From Leifsonia sp. 71-9 (lineage in GTDB: Bacteria; Actinomycetota; Actinomycetes; Actinomycetales; Microbacteriaceae): DNA of 64,000 nt. The notes under the pieces are model-generated. The model was not told the origin of the DNA, searched no databases, and worked only from the letters and a program-made list of their open reading frames with translations. The DNA is taken from assembly GCF_001898805.1 (NCBI RefSeq), contig NZ_MKVJ01000017.1, forward strand, positions 520,255-584,254, written 5' to 3'. Shown here in pieces: positions 44,266-52,987 of this stretch (within the stretch, counting starts at the first letter, position 1; every line of letters starts with the position of its first letter). The position numbers and the translations under genes were made by a program.

Positions 44266-45506
44266 GACGCGTGACCGCCCGCACCGTCGTCGTCGCCCCG
44301 GACTCGTTCAAGGGCTCCGCCACGGCCGCCGAGGTGGCGGAGGCGCTCGGCGCGGGCTGGCACAGCGTGCGGCCGCAGGACGCGGTGGTGCTCGCACCGA
44401 CGGCCGACGGCGGCGAGGGGACCCTGGACGCGTTCGCCGTGGCCGTGCCCGGAGCGCAGCGACGACCGGTGCGTGTGCTCGGCCCGTCCGGCGACACCGT
44501 GGACGCGGCCTGGCTGGCACTGCCGGACGGTTCGGCCCTCGTCGAGCTCGCCGCGACCAGCGGGCTGGGCCTCCTGCGATCTCCCGCCCCCTTCGACGCC
44601 CACACCGTCGGCTTCGGCCAGGCCATCGCCGCCGCGCTCGACGCCGGAGCGACCTCCCTCCTCCTCGCGATCGGCGGCAGCGCCTCGACCGACGGCGGCG
44701 CCGGGATGCTGACCGCGCTCGGCGCCCGGCTCCTCGATGCGGACGGGCAGCCGGTCGCCCCCGGCAATCGCGGCCTGGCGGACCTCGCCCGGGTGGATCT
44801 CTCCGGCCTCCGGCCGCTCCCCGCCGGTGGCGCGCACATCCTGAGCGACGTGACCAGCCCGCTGTCGGGGCCGGATGGCGCCGCCGCGGTCTTCGGACCG
44901 CAGAAGGGGGCGGCCCCCGCGGATGTCCCGGAGCTCGACGCCGGGCTCGCGCGGCTGGCGGCGGTGCTGGGGGCCGCGCTGGAGGCGGGGCAGGAGGGCG
45001 CGGATTGCCCGCACTCGGACGCAGGTGCTGCCTCCGCAGCCGTCACCGCGTCCGCTGTCGCACCGGCTTCCGCCGCCTCCGCTGTCGCACCGGCTTCCGC
45101 CGCCGCCTCCGTTGTCGCCGTCGACGAACCGGGTACAGGGGCCGCGGGAGGCACCGGGTACGGCCTGCGGGTGTGGGGCGCGACGATGGCTCCGGGTGCG
45201 GCGGCCGTCGCCGACGCGCTCGGACTGCCGGAGCGCATCGCGTCGGCCGACCTCGTCATCACGGGGGAGGGGCGCTACGACAGCCAGTCGGCCTCCGGCA
45301 AGGCGCCGGAGCACGTCGCCGCCCTCGCGCGCCGTGCCGGCATCCCGGTGCTGCTCGCCGCCGGAGCGATCACCGCGGAGCCGCACGGCTTCGCCGACGC
45401 CGTCGCCCTCACCGACCTGGCCGGCGGCACCGACGCCGCCCTGGCCGACCCGCTCCGCTGGGCCCGCGCCGCCGGCGCCGCCCTCGCCTCCCGCGCCGCC
45501 GACTGA
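44262..45506 (+). CDS. Glycerate kinase (GlxK/GarK type) with low-complexity insert
   Basis: A 414-residue glycerate kinase that phosphorylates glycerate with ATP. Family motifs are VVVAPDSFKGSATAAEVAEAL, PTADGGEGTLDAF, ELAATSGLGLL, AIGGSASTDGGAGMLTALGARLLD, SDVTSPLSGPDGAAAVFGPQKGA and ADLVITGEGRYDSQSASGKAPEHVA. An Ala/Ser/Val-rich insert of about 50 residues (roughly 246-296) interrupts the fold and contains an exact 27-bp tandem duplication (45051-45077 and 45078-45104, SAVAPASAA twice). GTG 44262 overlaps the upstream stop; GTG 44271 is an alternative. It implies the pathway yields glycerate, feeding 2- or 3-phosphoglycerate into glycolysis. Confidence 0.9.
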   Translation: MRRVTARTVVVAPDSFKGSATAAEVAEALGAGWHSVRPQDAVVLAPTADGGEGTLDAFAVAVPGAQRRPVRVLGPSGDTVDAAWLALPDGSALVELAATSGLGLLRSPAPFDAHTVGFGQAIAAALDAGATSLLLAIGGSASTDGGAGMLTALGARLLDADGQPVAPGNRGLADLARVDLSGLRPLPAGGAHILSDVTSPLSGPDGAAAVFGPQKGAAPADVPELDAGLARLAAVLGAALEAGQEGADCPHSDAGAASAAVTASAVAPASAASAVAPASAAASVVAVDEPGTGAAGGTGYGLRVWGATMAPGAAAVADALGLPERIASADLVITGEGRYDSQSASGKAPEHVAALARRAGIPVLLAAGAITAEPHGFADAVALTDLAGGTDAALADPLRWARAAGAALASRAAD

Positions 45507-45847
45507 CGCACCACCGCAGCCGCGGCCAACGGAGGAGATCCGCGCCCACCGCTCACGCATCCCCTCCGTTCCCTGCTCGACCCGGGCGCGTCGCGTGGAA
45601 CCTCCTCCGTTGCCCACGGCGTGGTCAAAGGAGGAGACTCGCGCCCACCGCTCACGCATCCCCTCCGTTCCCTGCTCGAGCCGGGCGCGTCGCGTAGAAC
45701 CTCCTCCGTTGCCCACGGCGTGGACAACGGAGGAGATCCCGCGCCCGAGGCGGCGTGTCGGAGGGGAACGGAGGGGATTCGGGGTGGGGAGGGGCTGGAT
45801 CTCCTCCGAAAGCGCTGCGGGCGCCGCGCGCCCTACGGCCGCGCGCC
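45507..45847. other. Gene-free stretch between convergent operons
   Basis: These 341 bases lie between the glycerate kinase and xylulokinase stops. They hold 2.1 copies of a 99-bp tandem repeat (45531-45740) with internal inverted repeats, a G-rich + strand tract (45762-45797), and GGATCTCCTCCG (45797-45808), the reverse complement of the repeat's start. Near the right end a 16-bp unit (CGCGCCCTACGGCCGC-like) is duplicated as it enters the 3' end of xylB. No credible open reading frame, promoter or RNA gene was seen. Confidence 0.7.
45531..45740. repeat. 99-bp tandem repeat with inverted-repeat ends
   Basis: Units begin with GGAGGAG at 45531 and 45630, and a third partial unit starts at 45729; the first two differ at only a few positions. 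Each unit carries CAACGGAGGAG-like sequence near one end and CTCCTCCGTTG near the other, so each can form a long hairpin. The position between convergent genes suggests a role in two-way termination or simply slippage expansion. Confidence 0.75.
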
Positions 45848-47305
45848 CTACGGCCGCGCGGCCGCGTACTGCGCGCGGATCACGGCGCGCGTGTCGACGG
45901 GCAGCCGCTCCGCCGCCTCCACCGTCCACACCGGGCGCTCGCCCGTCAGCGCCCACGCGGCCTGCACCGCACCGCCGTCGGCGACGTACTCCCCGGGGGC
46001 CGGGATGACGACGGGCGCGTCGAACACCTGCGCGGCGACCGCGGCGACAGCCGGGTTCTGCGCGGCGCCGCCGATGAGCAGGATGCGCTGCTCGGTCACG
46101 CCGACCCCGCGCACGGCGTCGAGCCCGTCGGCAAGCCCGCACAGCATCCCTTCGATCGCCGCGCGGGCGAGGTTGGCTGGGGTGGTGGAGGCGAGGGTCA
46201 GGCCGTGCAGGCCGGCCTTCGCGTCCGGGAGGTTGGGGGTGCGCTCGCCCTCGAAGTACGGCACGAGCACCACGCCGCCGGCACCGGGCTCGGCGGTGAG
46301 GGCCAGCTCCGCGAGGCCGTCGTGGTCGAGGTTCAGGAGGCGCGCGATCGCGTCGAGCACGCGCGCGGCGTTGAGCGTGGCGATGAGGGGCAGGGAGAGT
46401 CCGCTCGCGTCGGCGAAGCCGGCGACGGTTCCTGTCGGGTCTGCGGAGGGGGTGTCCGTGACGGCGAAGACCGTTCCGCTGGTGCCGATGGAGACGACCA
46501 CGTCACCGTCCGCGGCGCCGAGTCCCAGCGCAGCGCCGGCGTTGTCCCCGGCTCCGGGGCCCACGAGCACGCCGGACGGGGTGCGGCCCGCGGCCTCGCC
46601 CGGCCCGAGCACGCGGGGAAGCACCACGCCGGGTGCGCCGGCATCGGCTCCCGGATCGCCGTCCGACGTGCCGCCGGCCTCCCGGCCCGCCACGCCGAGC
46701 GCGCGCGAGAACAGGTCCAGGTCGTACTCTCCGGTGCGCGCGCTCCAGTAGGCGGTGCCGCTGGCGTCGGAACGGTCGGTGGTCAGCGCCTCCAGGTCCG
46801 GCCCGAGCGGGCTCTCGTCGGCGGGGCCGTAGCCGCGCAGCCGCCAGGTCAGCCAGTCGTGCGGGAGGGCGACGGCGGCGACGCGCGCGGCGTTCGCGGG
46901 CTCCGCCTCCCGCAGCCAGCGCAGCTTGGTGGCGGTGAAGGAGGCGACCGGCACGACCCCGACGCGCTCGGCGTACGCGTCAGCGCCGACCTCGTCGATC
47001 AGGTCGCGGGCGGCCTGCGCCGAGCGGGTGTCGTTCCAGAGCAGGGCGTCGCGGATGACGCGCCCCTCGGCGTCGAGCACGACCATCCCGTGCTGCTGGC
47101 CGGCGATGGAGATCGCGGCCACGTCGTCGAGTCCGCCGGCGGCGGCCAGCGCCTCCTGCAGGGCGTTCCACCAGGCGGCGGGCGCGACCTCGGTGCCGTC
47201 GGGGTGGGCGGCCCGGCCGCTGCGCACGAGGGCGCCGGTCTCCAGGTCGCGCACGACCACCTTGCAGCTCTGCGTCGAGGAGTCGACGCCGGCGACGAGT
47301 GTCAC
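45848..47305 (-). CDS. xylB: Xylulokinase
   Basis: A 485-residue FGGY-family kinase phosphorylating D-xylulose to xylulose 5-phosphate. N-terminal [18 protein letters not shown] (phosphate loop), [14 protein letters not shown] and [12 protein letters not shown] are xylulokinase motifs; [15 protein letters not shown] contains the catalytic Asp, and [23 protein letters not shown] the second FGGY signature. GTG 47305 has AGGA 9 bases upstream; the longer frame to 47338 runs into the adjacent palindrome. It lies downstream of xylA on the same strand, separated by 124 bases containing a 58-bp palindrome and a C-rich tract. The C-terminal codons overlap a short DNA duplication. Confidence 0.93.
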   Translation of the reverse strand: MTLVAGVDSSTQSCKVVVRDLETGALVRSGRAAHPDGTEVAPAAWWNALQEALAAAGGLDDVAAISIAGQQHGMVVLDAEGRVIRDALLWNDTRSAQAARDLIDEVGADAYAERVGVVPVASFTATKLRWLREAEPANAARVAAVALPHDWLTWRLRGYGPADESPLGPDLEALTTDRSDASGTAYWSARTGEYDLDLFSRALGVAGREAGGTSDGDPGADAGAPGVVLPRVLGPGEAAGRTPSGVLVGPGAGDNAGAALGLGAADGDVVVSIGTSGTVFAVTDTPSADPTGTVAGFADASGLSLPLIATLNAARVLDAIARLLNLDHDGLAELALTAEPGAGGVVLVPYFEGERTPNLPDAKAGLHGLTLASTTPANLARAAIEGMLCGLADGLDAVRGVGVTEQRILLIGGAAQNPAVAAVAAQVFDAPVVIPAPGEYVADGGAVQAAWALTGERPVWTVEAAERLPVDTRAVIRAQYAAARP

Positions 47306-47328
47306 GTCACTGTGTCCTAACGATCGAT

Positions 47329-47386
47329 CGAGGTGCACGTCGTGGTCGTCATCCTCGCAGGGATGAGCGCCACGACGTGCACCTCG
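47329..47386. repeat. 58-bp palindromic element (family copy A)
   Basis: Outer arms 47328-47345 and 47370-47387 are an exact 18-bp inverted repeat; an inner 6-bp stem (TCATCC / GGATGA) follows after a small internal loop. A second 58-bp element at 63277-63334 has the same layout and matches at 42 of 58 positions, with paired changes that keep the stem. It sits between xylA and xylB, not at a convergent gene end. Confidence 0.75.
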
Positions 47387-47397
47387 ACGGGTGAAGC

Positions 47398-47424
47398 GGG
47401 GTGGAGGGGGAGGTGGGAGGGTGG
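47398..47424 (-). repeat. C-rich intercistronic tract after xylA
   Basis: The + strand has six G-runs within 27 bases, so the xylA message tail is almost all C, A and U just before the palindrome. This fits a Rho-binding region followed by a hairpin. It is immediately downstream of the xylA stop (47430). Confidence 0.45.
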
Positions 47425-47429
47425 GCGTC

Positions 47430-48620
47430 TCAGCGGGCGTTGAGGAGGTGCTCGAGCGCCAGCTGCTGCAGGCGCACGAAGCCGAAGCCCTTGCCGCCGA
47501 AGTAGGCGCTCGCGTCGAAGTCCTCGTAGGCGCTGCGGTCGGCGAGCAGGTCGTCGTAGCTCTCGCCGGCGCCGAGCGTCGTCTCCGACAGCTCGTTGAC
47601 CTTGGCGGCCTCGAGCGCCTCCTGCACGTCGGGGTCGGCGCGGAACGCGGCCGCGCGCTCCTTGAGCAGCAGGTAGGTGCGCATGTTCGCCGCGGCGGAG
47701 TCCCAGACGCCCGACGCGTCCTCGGTGCGCGACGGCTTGTAGTCGAAGTGGCGCGGACCCTCGTAGGCCTGGCCGCCGTTCGGGCCGCCGTTCTCGAGCA
47801 GGTCGACCAGGGCGAAGGCGTTCTGGAGGTCGCCGTGGCCGAAGACGAGGTCCTGGTCGTACTTGATGCCGCGCTGCCCGTTGAGGTCGATGTGGTAGAG
47901 CTTGCCGTGGTAGAGCGCCTGCGCGATGCCGGCGGCGAAGTTCAGGCCCGCCATCTGCTCGTGCCCGACCTCGGGGTTGAGGCCGACGAGCTCGGGGCGC
48001 TCCAGCGAGTTGATGAAGGCGAGCGCGTGGCCGACCGTCGGCAGCAGGATGTCGCCGCGGGGCTCGTTCGGCTTCGGCTCGATGGCGAAGCGGATGTCGT
48101 AGCCCTTGTCGGTGACGTAGTCGCCGAGCAGGTTGACGGCCTCCCGGTAGCGCTCGAGCGCGGCGCCGATGTTCTTGGCGGAGTCGTACTCGGCGCCCTC
48201 GCGGCCGCCCCACATCACGAACGTCTTGGCGCCGAGCTCGGCGGCCAGGTCGAGGTTGCGCAGCACCTTGCGCAGCGCGAAGCGGCGCACCGAGCGGTCG
48301 TTGGAGGTGAATCCGCCGTCCTTGAAGACCGGGGCGCTGAAGAGGTTGGTGGTGACCATCGGCACGATGAGGCCGGTGTCGGCGAGGGCCTGCTTGAGGC
48401 GGTCGATCTGGGTCTGGCGCTCGGCGTCGGTCGAGCCGAACGCGAACAGGTCGTCGTCGTGGAAGGTGAGGCCGTAGGCGCCGAGCTCGCTGAGCTTGGT
48501 CACGGCCTCGACCACGTCGAGCTGGGGGCGGGTGGGGCCGCCGAACGGGTCGGTGCCGTTGTAGCCGATCGTCCACAGTCCGAACGAGAACTTGTCGGCG
48601 CGGGTGGGGGTGAGGCTCAT
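47430..48620 (-). CDS. xylA: Xylose isomerase
   Basis: A 396-residue group I (actinobacterial-size) xylose isomerase that converts D-xylose to D-xylulose. Catalytic His54 and Asp57 are in LTFHDDDLF; Trp region FVMWGGREG; metal and ring-opening residues Glu181 and Lys183 in [28 protein letters not shown] and [18 protein letters not shown] supply the remaining metal ligands. Length and motifs are complete. ATG 48620 has AAGGAA 8 bases upstream. Its promoter overlaps the end of the GH3 gene. With xylB it delivers xylose released by the GH3 enzyme to the pentose phosphate pathway. Confidence 0.97.
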   Translation of the reverse strand: MSLTPTRADKFSFGLWTIGYNGTDPFGGPTRPQLDVVEAVTKLSELGAYGLTFHDDDLFAFGSTDAERQTQIDRLKQALADTGLIVPMVTTNLFSAPVFKDGGFTSNDRSVRRFALRKVLRNLDLAAELGAKTFVMWGGREGAEYDSAKNIGAALERYREAVNLLGDYVTDKGYDIRFAIEPKPNEPRGDILLPTVGHALAFINSLERPELVGLNPEVGHEQMAGLNFAAGIAQALYHGKLYHIDLNGQRGIKYDQDLVFGHGDLQNAFALVDLLENGGPNGGQAYEGPRHFDYKPSRTEDASGVWDSAAANMRTYLLLKERAAAFRADPDVQEALEAAKVNELSETTLGAGESYDDLLADRSAYEDFDASAYFGGKGFGFVRLQQLALEHLLNAR

Positions 48621-48650
48621 GGTTCTGTATTCCTTCAGCGTCGTCGGTGA

Positions 48651-48673
48651 TTTGTTGTTTCGATAAACTTATA
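48651..48673 (-). promoter_or_regulatory. xylA promoter/operator overlapping the GH3 stop codon
   Basis: On the - strand TATAAG (48673-48668) is a good -10 and contains the TAA stop of the GH3 gene; TGGACG 17 bases upstream could be the -35. Next follows GTTTATCGAAACAACAAA, with a GTTT-AAAC inverted pattern resembling XylR/ROK or LacI sites. The ROK protein at 59,805 is a candidate binder. Confidence 0.5.
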
Positions 48674-51011
48674 CCAGGCCGGACACGGCCTCGTCCAGTG
48701 CCAGCCCCTCGACCGACTCGCGCTCGATGGAGACGCCCACGAAGCGCTCGTGGTCGGGCGTGACCTCGTGCACGTCGCCCGTGACGACGACGGTCGCCGT
48801 CGTCGCGCGGTCCGCGCAGGAGGCGCCGACCCACAGGTCGACCGCACCCGGTTCCACGATCCGCCGGAATCGGCGATCCGTGAAGGCCAGCCGCGTCGAC
48901 GGCACGGTGAAGCGCACCACGGCCTCCTCGCCCGCCTCGAGCTCGACGCGCTGGTAGCCCAGCAGCTGGGCGACGGGACGGGTGACGCTCGCGCTCACGT
49001 CGTGGCCGTAGAGCTGCACGACATCCGTGCCCGCGCGGTCGCCGGTGTTGCGCACGCGGACGGTCGCGGTGAACGCGTCGCCCGCCGCGACCTCCGCCTC
49101 CACCTCGAGGCCGTCGTGCTCGAACGCGGTGTACGTCAGGCCGTGGCCGAAGGGCAGCGTTGGCGTGCTGTCCGCGCTCGTGATCTCGGTGGGGCCGCCC
49201 AGCCGGGGGTGGAGGTACGAGTAGGGCTGTGCGCCCGCGGAGCGCGGCAGCGACACCGGCAGCCGGCCCGAGGGGGAGACGCGGCCGGAGAGCACGGAAG
49301 CGATGGCCGCTCCGCCCTCCTCGCCCGGGAAGAAGGCCTGCAGCACGGCGGCGGGGGCGCCGTCGTCGGTGCGGTCGCCGCCGACGGCCCAGTCGAGCGC
49401 GTACGGCCGGCCCGAGAGCACGACCATCACCACGGGGGTCCCGGTGCGCACGACGGCCTGCACCAGTTCGCGCTGCACGCCCGGCAGGTCCAGGCTCTCC
49501 ACGTCGTTGCCCTCGCCGACGGTGCCGCGGCCGAAGAGCCCGGCACGGTCGCCGACCACGACGATCGCCACGTCCGCGGCCTCGGCCGCCTCGACGGCGT
49601 GTGCGAAGCCGGAGCGGTCGTCGCCCTCCACGTCGCAGCCGCGCACGTGGGTGATCGCGGCGTGCGGGAACTCGGCGGTCACCGCCTTCAGTAGCGAGGG
49701 GATCTCGAAGCCCAGCGGTACCTCGGGGTGGTGCGCCAGCACGTGGTTCGCGAACGAGTAGCAGCCCATCAGCGCCTCGGGGGCGTCCGCGTTGGGGCCG
49801 AGCACCGCGATGCGACGGGTCGCCGGCCGCGTGTCCAGGGGCAGCAGACCGCCGTTGGTCAGCAGCACCACCGACTCCTCGGCCAGCTCCCGTGCGATCG
49901 CGCGGTGCTCCGGGGTGTCGAGGTCGATGGAGGTGGGAGGCTCGGCGAAGGTCTCGTCGAGCAGCCCGAGCTCCTCCTTCTGCGCCAGGACGCGCAGCAC
50001 GGCCTGGTCGACGAGCGCCTCGTCGGTCAGCCCGGCGCGCACCCGTGCGGCGAGCGGCTCCAGGAACGCGTCCCCGGTCGGCAGCTCCACGTCGATGCCG
50101 GCGGCCAGCGCCAGCTCGGCCGCCTCGCCCCGGTCGGCCGCGACCGCGTGCATCGTGCGCAGGAAGTCGACCGAGAAGTAGTCGGAGACCACGACGCCGT
50201 CGAAGCCCCACTCGTCGCGCAGCACGCCGGTCAGGTACTCGGCGTTCGCGCCCACGGGCACGCCGTCGATCTCGGCGTACGAGTTCATCACCGACCGCAC
50301 CCCGCCGTCCCGGACCGCCATCTCGAACGGCGGGAGCAGCACATCCCGCACCTCCCGGGTGCCCGCGTGCACCGGGGCGTGGTTGCGGCCGGCCTGCGAG
50401 GCCGAGTAGCCGACGAAGTGCTTGAGGGTCGCGTGCACGCCCGAGGACTGCAGCCCGCGCACGTACGCCGTGCCGATCGTGCCGACCACGTACGGGTCCT
50501 CGGCGATGCACTCGTCCACGCGTCCCCAGCGCGGGTCGCGGATGACGTCGAGCACCGGGGCGAGGCCCTGGTGGATGCCCAGCTCGCGCATCGAACCGCC
50601 GATCAGGGCCGCCATCCGCTCCACCAGGCCGGGGTCGAAGGAGGCGCCCCAGGCGAGCGGCGTCGGGAAGGTCGCGGCCTTCCACGCCGCCAGCCCGGTC
50701 AGGCACTCCTCGTGCACGAGGGCCGGGATGCCGAGCCGGGTCTGCTCGACCAGCCGGCGCTGCTCGCCCCACAGCCAGGCGGCGCGCTCGGCCGGGTCCA
50801 CCGGGCGCGTGCCGTACACCCGGGTGAGCTGGCCGAGGCCGTGCTCGGTCGCCTCCTGGTACGACGTGGAGTTGCCCAGCTCGCCCGCCATCGGCGCGAC
50901 GACCTCGTCGCCTTTGTCCACCCAGTAGCCCACCAGCTGGGCGAGCTTCTCCTCGAGGGTCATCCGGGCGTGCAGGTCGCGCACGCGGTCGGTGGGGTCG
51001 AGAGGGGTCAT
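48669..51011 (-). CDS. GH3 beta-xylosidase/beta-glucosidase
   Basis: A 780-residue family 3 glycoside hydrolase. N-terminal TIM barrel with PALVHEECLTGL, QGLAPVLDVIRDPRWGRVDECIAEDP, ATLKHFVGYS and the nucleophile Asp277 in GVVVSDYFS; alpha/beta sandwich with ESVVLLTNGGLLPLD and VVMVVLSGRPYALDW; C-terminal fibronectin-III-like domain (VRNTGDRAGTDVVQLY). No signal peptide is visible, so it acts on imported oligosaccharides in the cytoplasm. Location between xylA and an oligosaccharide importer favours xylo-oligosaccharides; glucosidase activity cannot be excluded. ATG 51011 has an AGAAAGAAG site. Its stop codon forms part of the xylA -10 element. Confidence 0.92.
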   Translation of the reverse strand: MTPLDPTDRVRDLHARMTLEEKLAQLVGYWVDKGDEVVAPMAGELGNSTSYQEATEHGLGQLTRVYGTRPVDPAERAAWLWGEQRRLVEQTRLGIPALVHEECLTGLAAWKAATFPTPLAWGASFDPGLVERMAALIGGSMRELGIHQGLAPVLDVIRDPRWGRVDECIAEDPYVVGTIGTAYVRGLQSSGVHATLKHFVGYSASQAGRNHAPVHAGTREVRDVLLPPFEMAVRDGGVRSVMNSYAEIDGVPVGANAEYLTGVLRDEWGFDGVVVSDYFSVDFLRTMHAVAADRGEAAELALAAGIDVELPTGDAFLEPLAARVRAGLTDEALVDQAVLRVLAQKEELGLLDETFAEPPTSIDLDTPEHRAIARELAEESVVLLTNGGLLPLDTRPATRRIAVLGPNADAPEALMGCYSFANHVLAHHPEVPLGFEIPSLLKAVTAEFPHAAITHVRGCDVEGDDRSGFAHAVEAAEAADVAIVVVGDRAGLFGRGTVGEGNDVESLDLPGVQRELVQAVVRTGTPVVMVVLSGRPYALDWAVGGDRTDDGAPAAVLQAFFPGEEGGAAIASVLSGRVSPSGRLPVSLPRSAGAQPYSYLHPRLGGPTEITSADSTPTLPFGHGLTYTAFEHDGLEVEAEVAAGDAFTATVRVRNTGDRAGTDVVQLYGHDVSASVTRPVAQLLGYQRVELEAGEEAVVRFTVPSTRLAFTDRRFRRIVEPGAVDLWVGASCADRATTATVVVTGDVHEVTPDHERFVGVSIERESVEGLALDEAVSGLV

Positions 51012-51066
51012 GGTCAGATCACACTTCTTTCTGCGGCGCGCGGAGCGTCGCCAGGGGAGGGGCCGG

Positions 51067-51960
51067 TCAGCCCTTGACGGCGCCGGTCAGCCCGCCGACG
51101 ATGCGGCGCTCGAACAGGCTGAAGAAGATCAGCGCCGGGATCATGGAGAGGGAGGTGAACGCGAGCACCTGCGCGGTGTCGGTGGCGTACTGCGACGAGA
51201 ACGCCTGCACGCCGAGCGGCAGGGTGAACGTCGAGTCGTTGTTGAGGATGAAGAGCGGCAGCAGGTAGCTGTTCCAGCTGCCGATGAAGGCCAGGATGCC
51301 GGTCGTGATCACGCCGGGCAGCGACAGGCGCAGCACCATCCGGAAGAAGAAGCCCAGGCGGCTGCAGCCGTCGATGAAGGCCGCCTCCTGGATCTCGTCC
51401 GGGATGGCGCGCAGGAACGGCACCAGGATGATGATCGTCGTCGGCAGCGCGAACGCGATCTGCGGGATGATCACCCCGCCGAGCGAGTTCATCAGGCCGA
51501 GGTTGCGCACCACGAGGTAGAGCGGCGTGATGGCCACCGTGATCGGGAACATCAGCCCGGCGGCGAACAGCGCGTAGAGGGCGCCCCGGCCGCGGAACTG
51601 GTAGCGCGCGAGCACGTAGCTCGCCATCAGGCCGAGCCCCACGGCGCCGATCGTGGTCACCAGCGCGACGATCGTGGAGTTGAGCACCTGGCCCCAGAAC
51701 ACGCTGCCGCCGAGGACGTTCAGGTAGTTCTGCACGTTCCACGGGTTCGGGAAGCCGGCCGGATCGACCGTGATCTGCGAGTTGGTGCGGAAGCCGCCCA
51801 GGATGATGTAGATGATCGGCACGACCATCAGCGCGATCACGACGAACGCGATGAAGTAGACCGTCGGCGAGCCCCAGGGCAGCCGCTCCTTCGTGGAGCG
51901 CTTCGACGGGTTCGTGCCGCTCCCGCGGCGCCGGGTCCGCCCGGCGGTGAGCGCGGTCAT
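51067..51960 (-). CDS. CUT1 sugar ABC importer permease (MalG-like), xylo-oligosaccharide locus
   Basis: A 297-residue permease: basic N-terminus, VVPIIYIILGGFRTNSQITVDPAGFPNPWNVQNYLNVL, YVLARYQFRGRGALYALF, and EAA loop EIQEAAFIDGCSRLGFFFRMVLRLSLPGV, ending with the RRIVGGLTGAVKG family tail. ATG 51960 overlaps the stop of the MalF-like gene. As with the other CUT1 operon there is no dedicated ATPase gene. It probably imports xylo-oligosaccharides, in the style of the BxlEFG systems of streptomycetes, for the GH3 enzyme encoded next. Confidence 0.92.
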   Translation of the reverse strand: MTALTAGRTRRRGSGTNPSKRSTKERLPWGSPTVYFIAFVVIALMVVPIIYIILGGFRTNSQITVDPAGFPNPWNVQNYLNVLGGSVFWGQVLNSTIVALVTTIGAVGLGLMASYVLARYQFRGRGALYALFAAGLMFPITVAITPLYLVVRNLGLMNSLGGVIIPQIAFALPTTIIILVPFLRAIPDEIQEAAFIDGCSRLGFFFRMVLRLSLPGVITTGILAFIGSWNSYLLPLFILNNDSTFTLPLGVQAFSSQYATDTAQVLAFTSLSMIPALIFFSLFERRIVGGLTGAVKG

Positions 51961-52976
51961 CGGGTCTTCCTTTCGGTGAGGGCGCCTGCGGTGTCACGGC
52001 GGAGCACGAAGCGCTGGTAGATGAGCGCGACGACGAGGGAGATCAGGAAGATCACGACCGCGACCGCGTTGCCGTAGCCGTAGTTGCCCGCGTTGCGGCC
52101 GTTCGCGACCATGTAGGTCGCCATCGTCGAGGTGCCCGCCGTCGATGCGACGTACTGGCCCCAGATGATGTAGACGAGGTCGAACAGCTGCAGCGCGCCG
52201 ATGATCGACAGGAACGCCCAGATCCGCAGCGTCGGCCCGAGCAGGGGGAGGGTGATCCGGCGCTGCATCTGCCAGTAGGAGGCGCCGTCGAGCGCGGCGG
52301 CCTCGTACAGCTCCTCCGGGATGCCCTGGAGGCCGGCGAGGAAGAGGATGACGGCGAAGCCGACGTACTTCCAGGTCAGGATGCCCATCAGGGTCCAGAT
52401 GGCGATGTTCGGGTCGGAGAGCCAGTCGTGCGCGAGGCTGCCGAGCCCGAGGTTGTGCAGCATCCCGTTGAGCGCGCCGTTGGTCGAGAGCATCAGGCTC
52501 CAGCCCGTGCCGACCACCACCTCCGAGATAACGTAGGGGACGAAGATCAGGATGCGGATGATCGACTGGCCGCGCATCCGGCGGTTGAGCAGCAGCGCCA
52601 GCAGGATCGCGATCGGGCCCTGGATGACCAGGGACATCACGACGATGAAGGCGTTGTGCCCGATGGCCTGCAGGAACGCCGGGTCGGTGAGGATGACGAC
52701 GTAGTTCTGCAGCCCGACGAAGTCGGTGGGCGGGCCGTACCCGGCCCAGCGGTAGAAGCCGTAGTAGGCGGCCATCGCGACCGGGAGGATCACGAAGGCC
52801 AGGAAGACGATGACGGCCGGGCCGGCCAGAAGGGCGATCTCTGCGCGGCCGGACCAGCCGGCGCCGCGCCGGCGCGGCCGCGACGGGAGCGACGCCTTCG
52901 CGCCGCTCCCGTCGTGCTGCGCGAGATCCGACGTCGACACGGAGCCGGGGCGGGTGGTCTCGCGGGTGGTGCTCAC
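51957..52976 (-). CDS. CUT1 sugar ABC importer permease (MalF-like), xylo-oligosaccharide locus
   Basis: A 339-residue permease with a long polar N-terminus (about 55 residues), first helix IALLAGPAVIVFLAFVILPVAMAAYYGFYRW, FVGLQNYVVILTDPAFLQAIGHNAFIV, and EAA loop ELYEAAALDGASYWQMQRRITLPLLGPT. GTG 52976 has AGAGGA 6 bases upstream and lies only 11 bases after the binding-protein stop, with no hairpin in between, unlike the other three importers in the window. Confidence 0.92.
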   Translation of the reverse strand: MSTTRETTRPGSVSTSDLAQHDGSGAKASLPSRPRRRGAGWSGRAEIALLAGPAVIVFLAFVILPVAMAAYYGFYRWAGYGPPTDFVGLQNYVVILTDPAFLQAIGHNAFIVVMSLVIQGPIAILLALLLNRRMRGQSIIRILIFVPYVISEVVVGTGWSLMLSTNGALNGMLHNLGLGSLAHDWLSDPNIAIWTLMGILTWKYVGFAVILFLAGLQGIPEELYEAAALDGASYWQMQRRITLPLLGPTLRIWAFLSIIGALQLFDLVYIIWGQYVASTAGTSTMATYMVANGRNAGNYGYGNAVAVVIFLISLVVALIYQRFVLRRDTAGALTERKTR

Positions 52977-52987
52977 GGGTGGTCCTC

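Noticed and set aside
45531-45740. Possible CRISPR array
   Set aside because: The repeat period is 99 bp and the whole unit is nearly identical between copies, with no variable spacers and no cas genes in the window.
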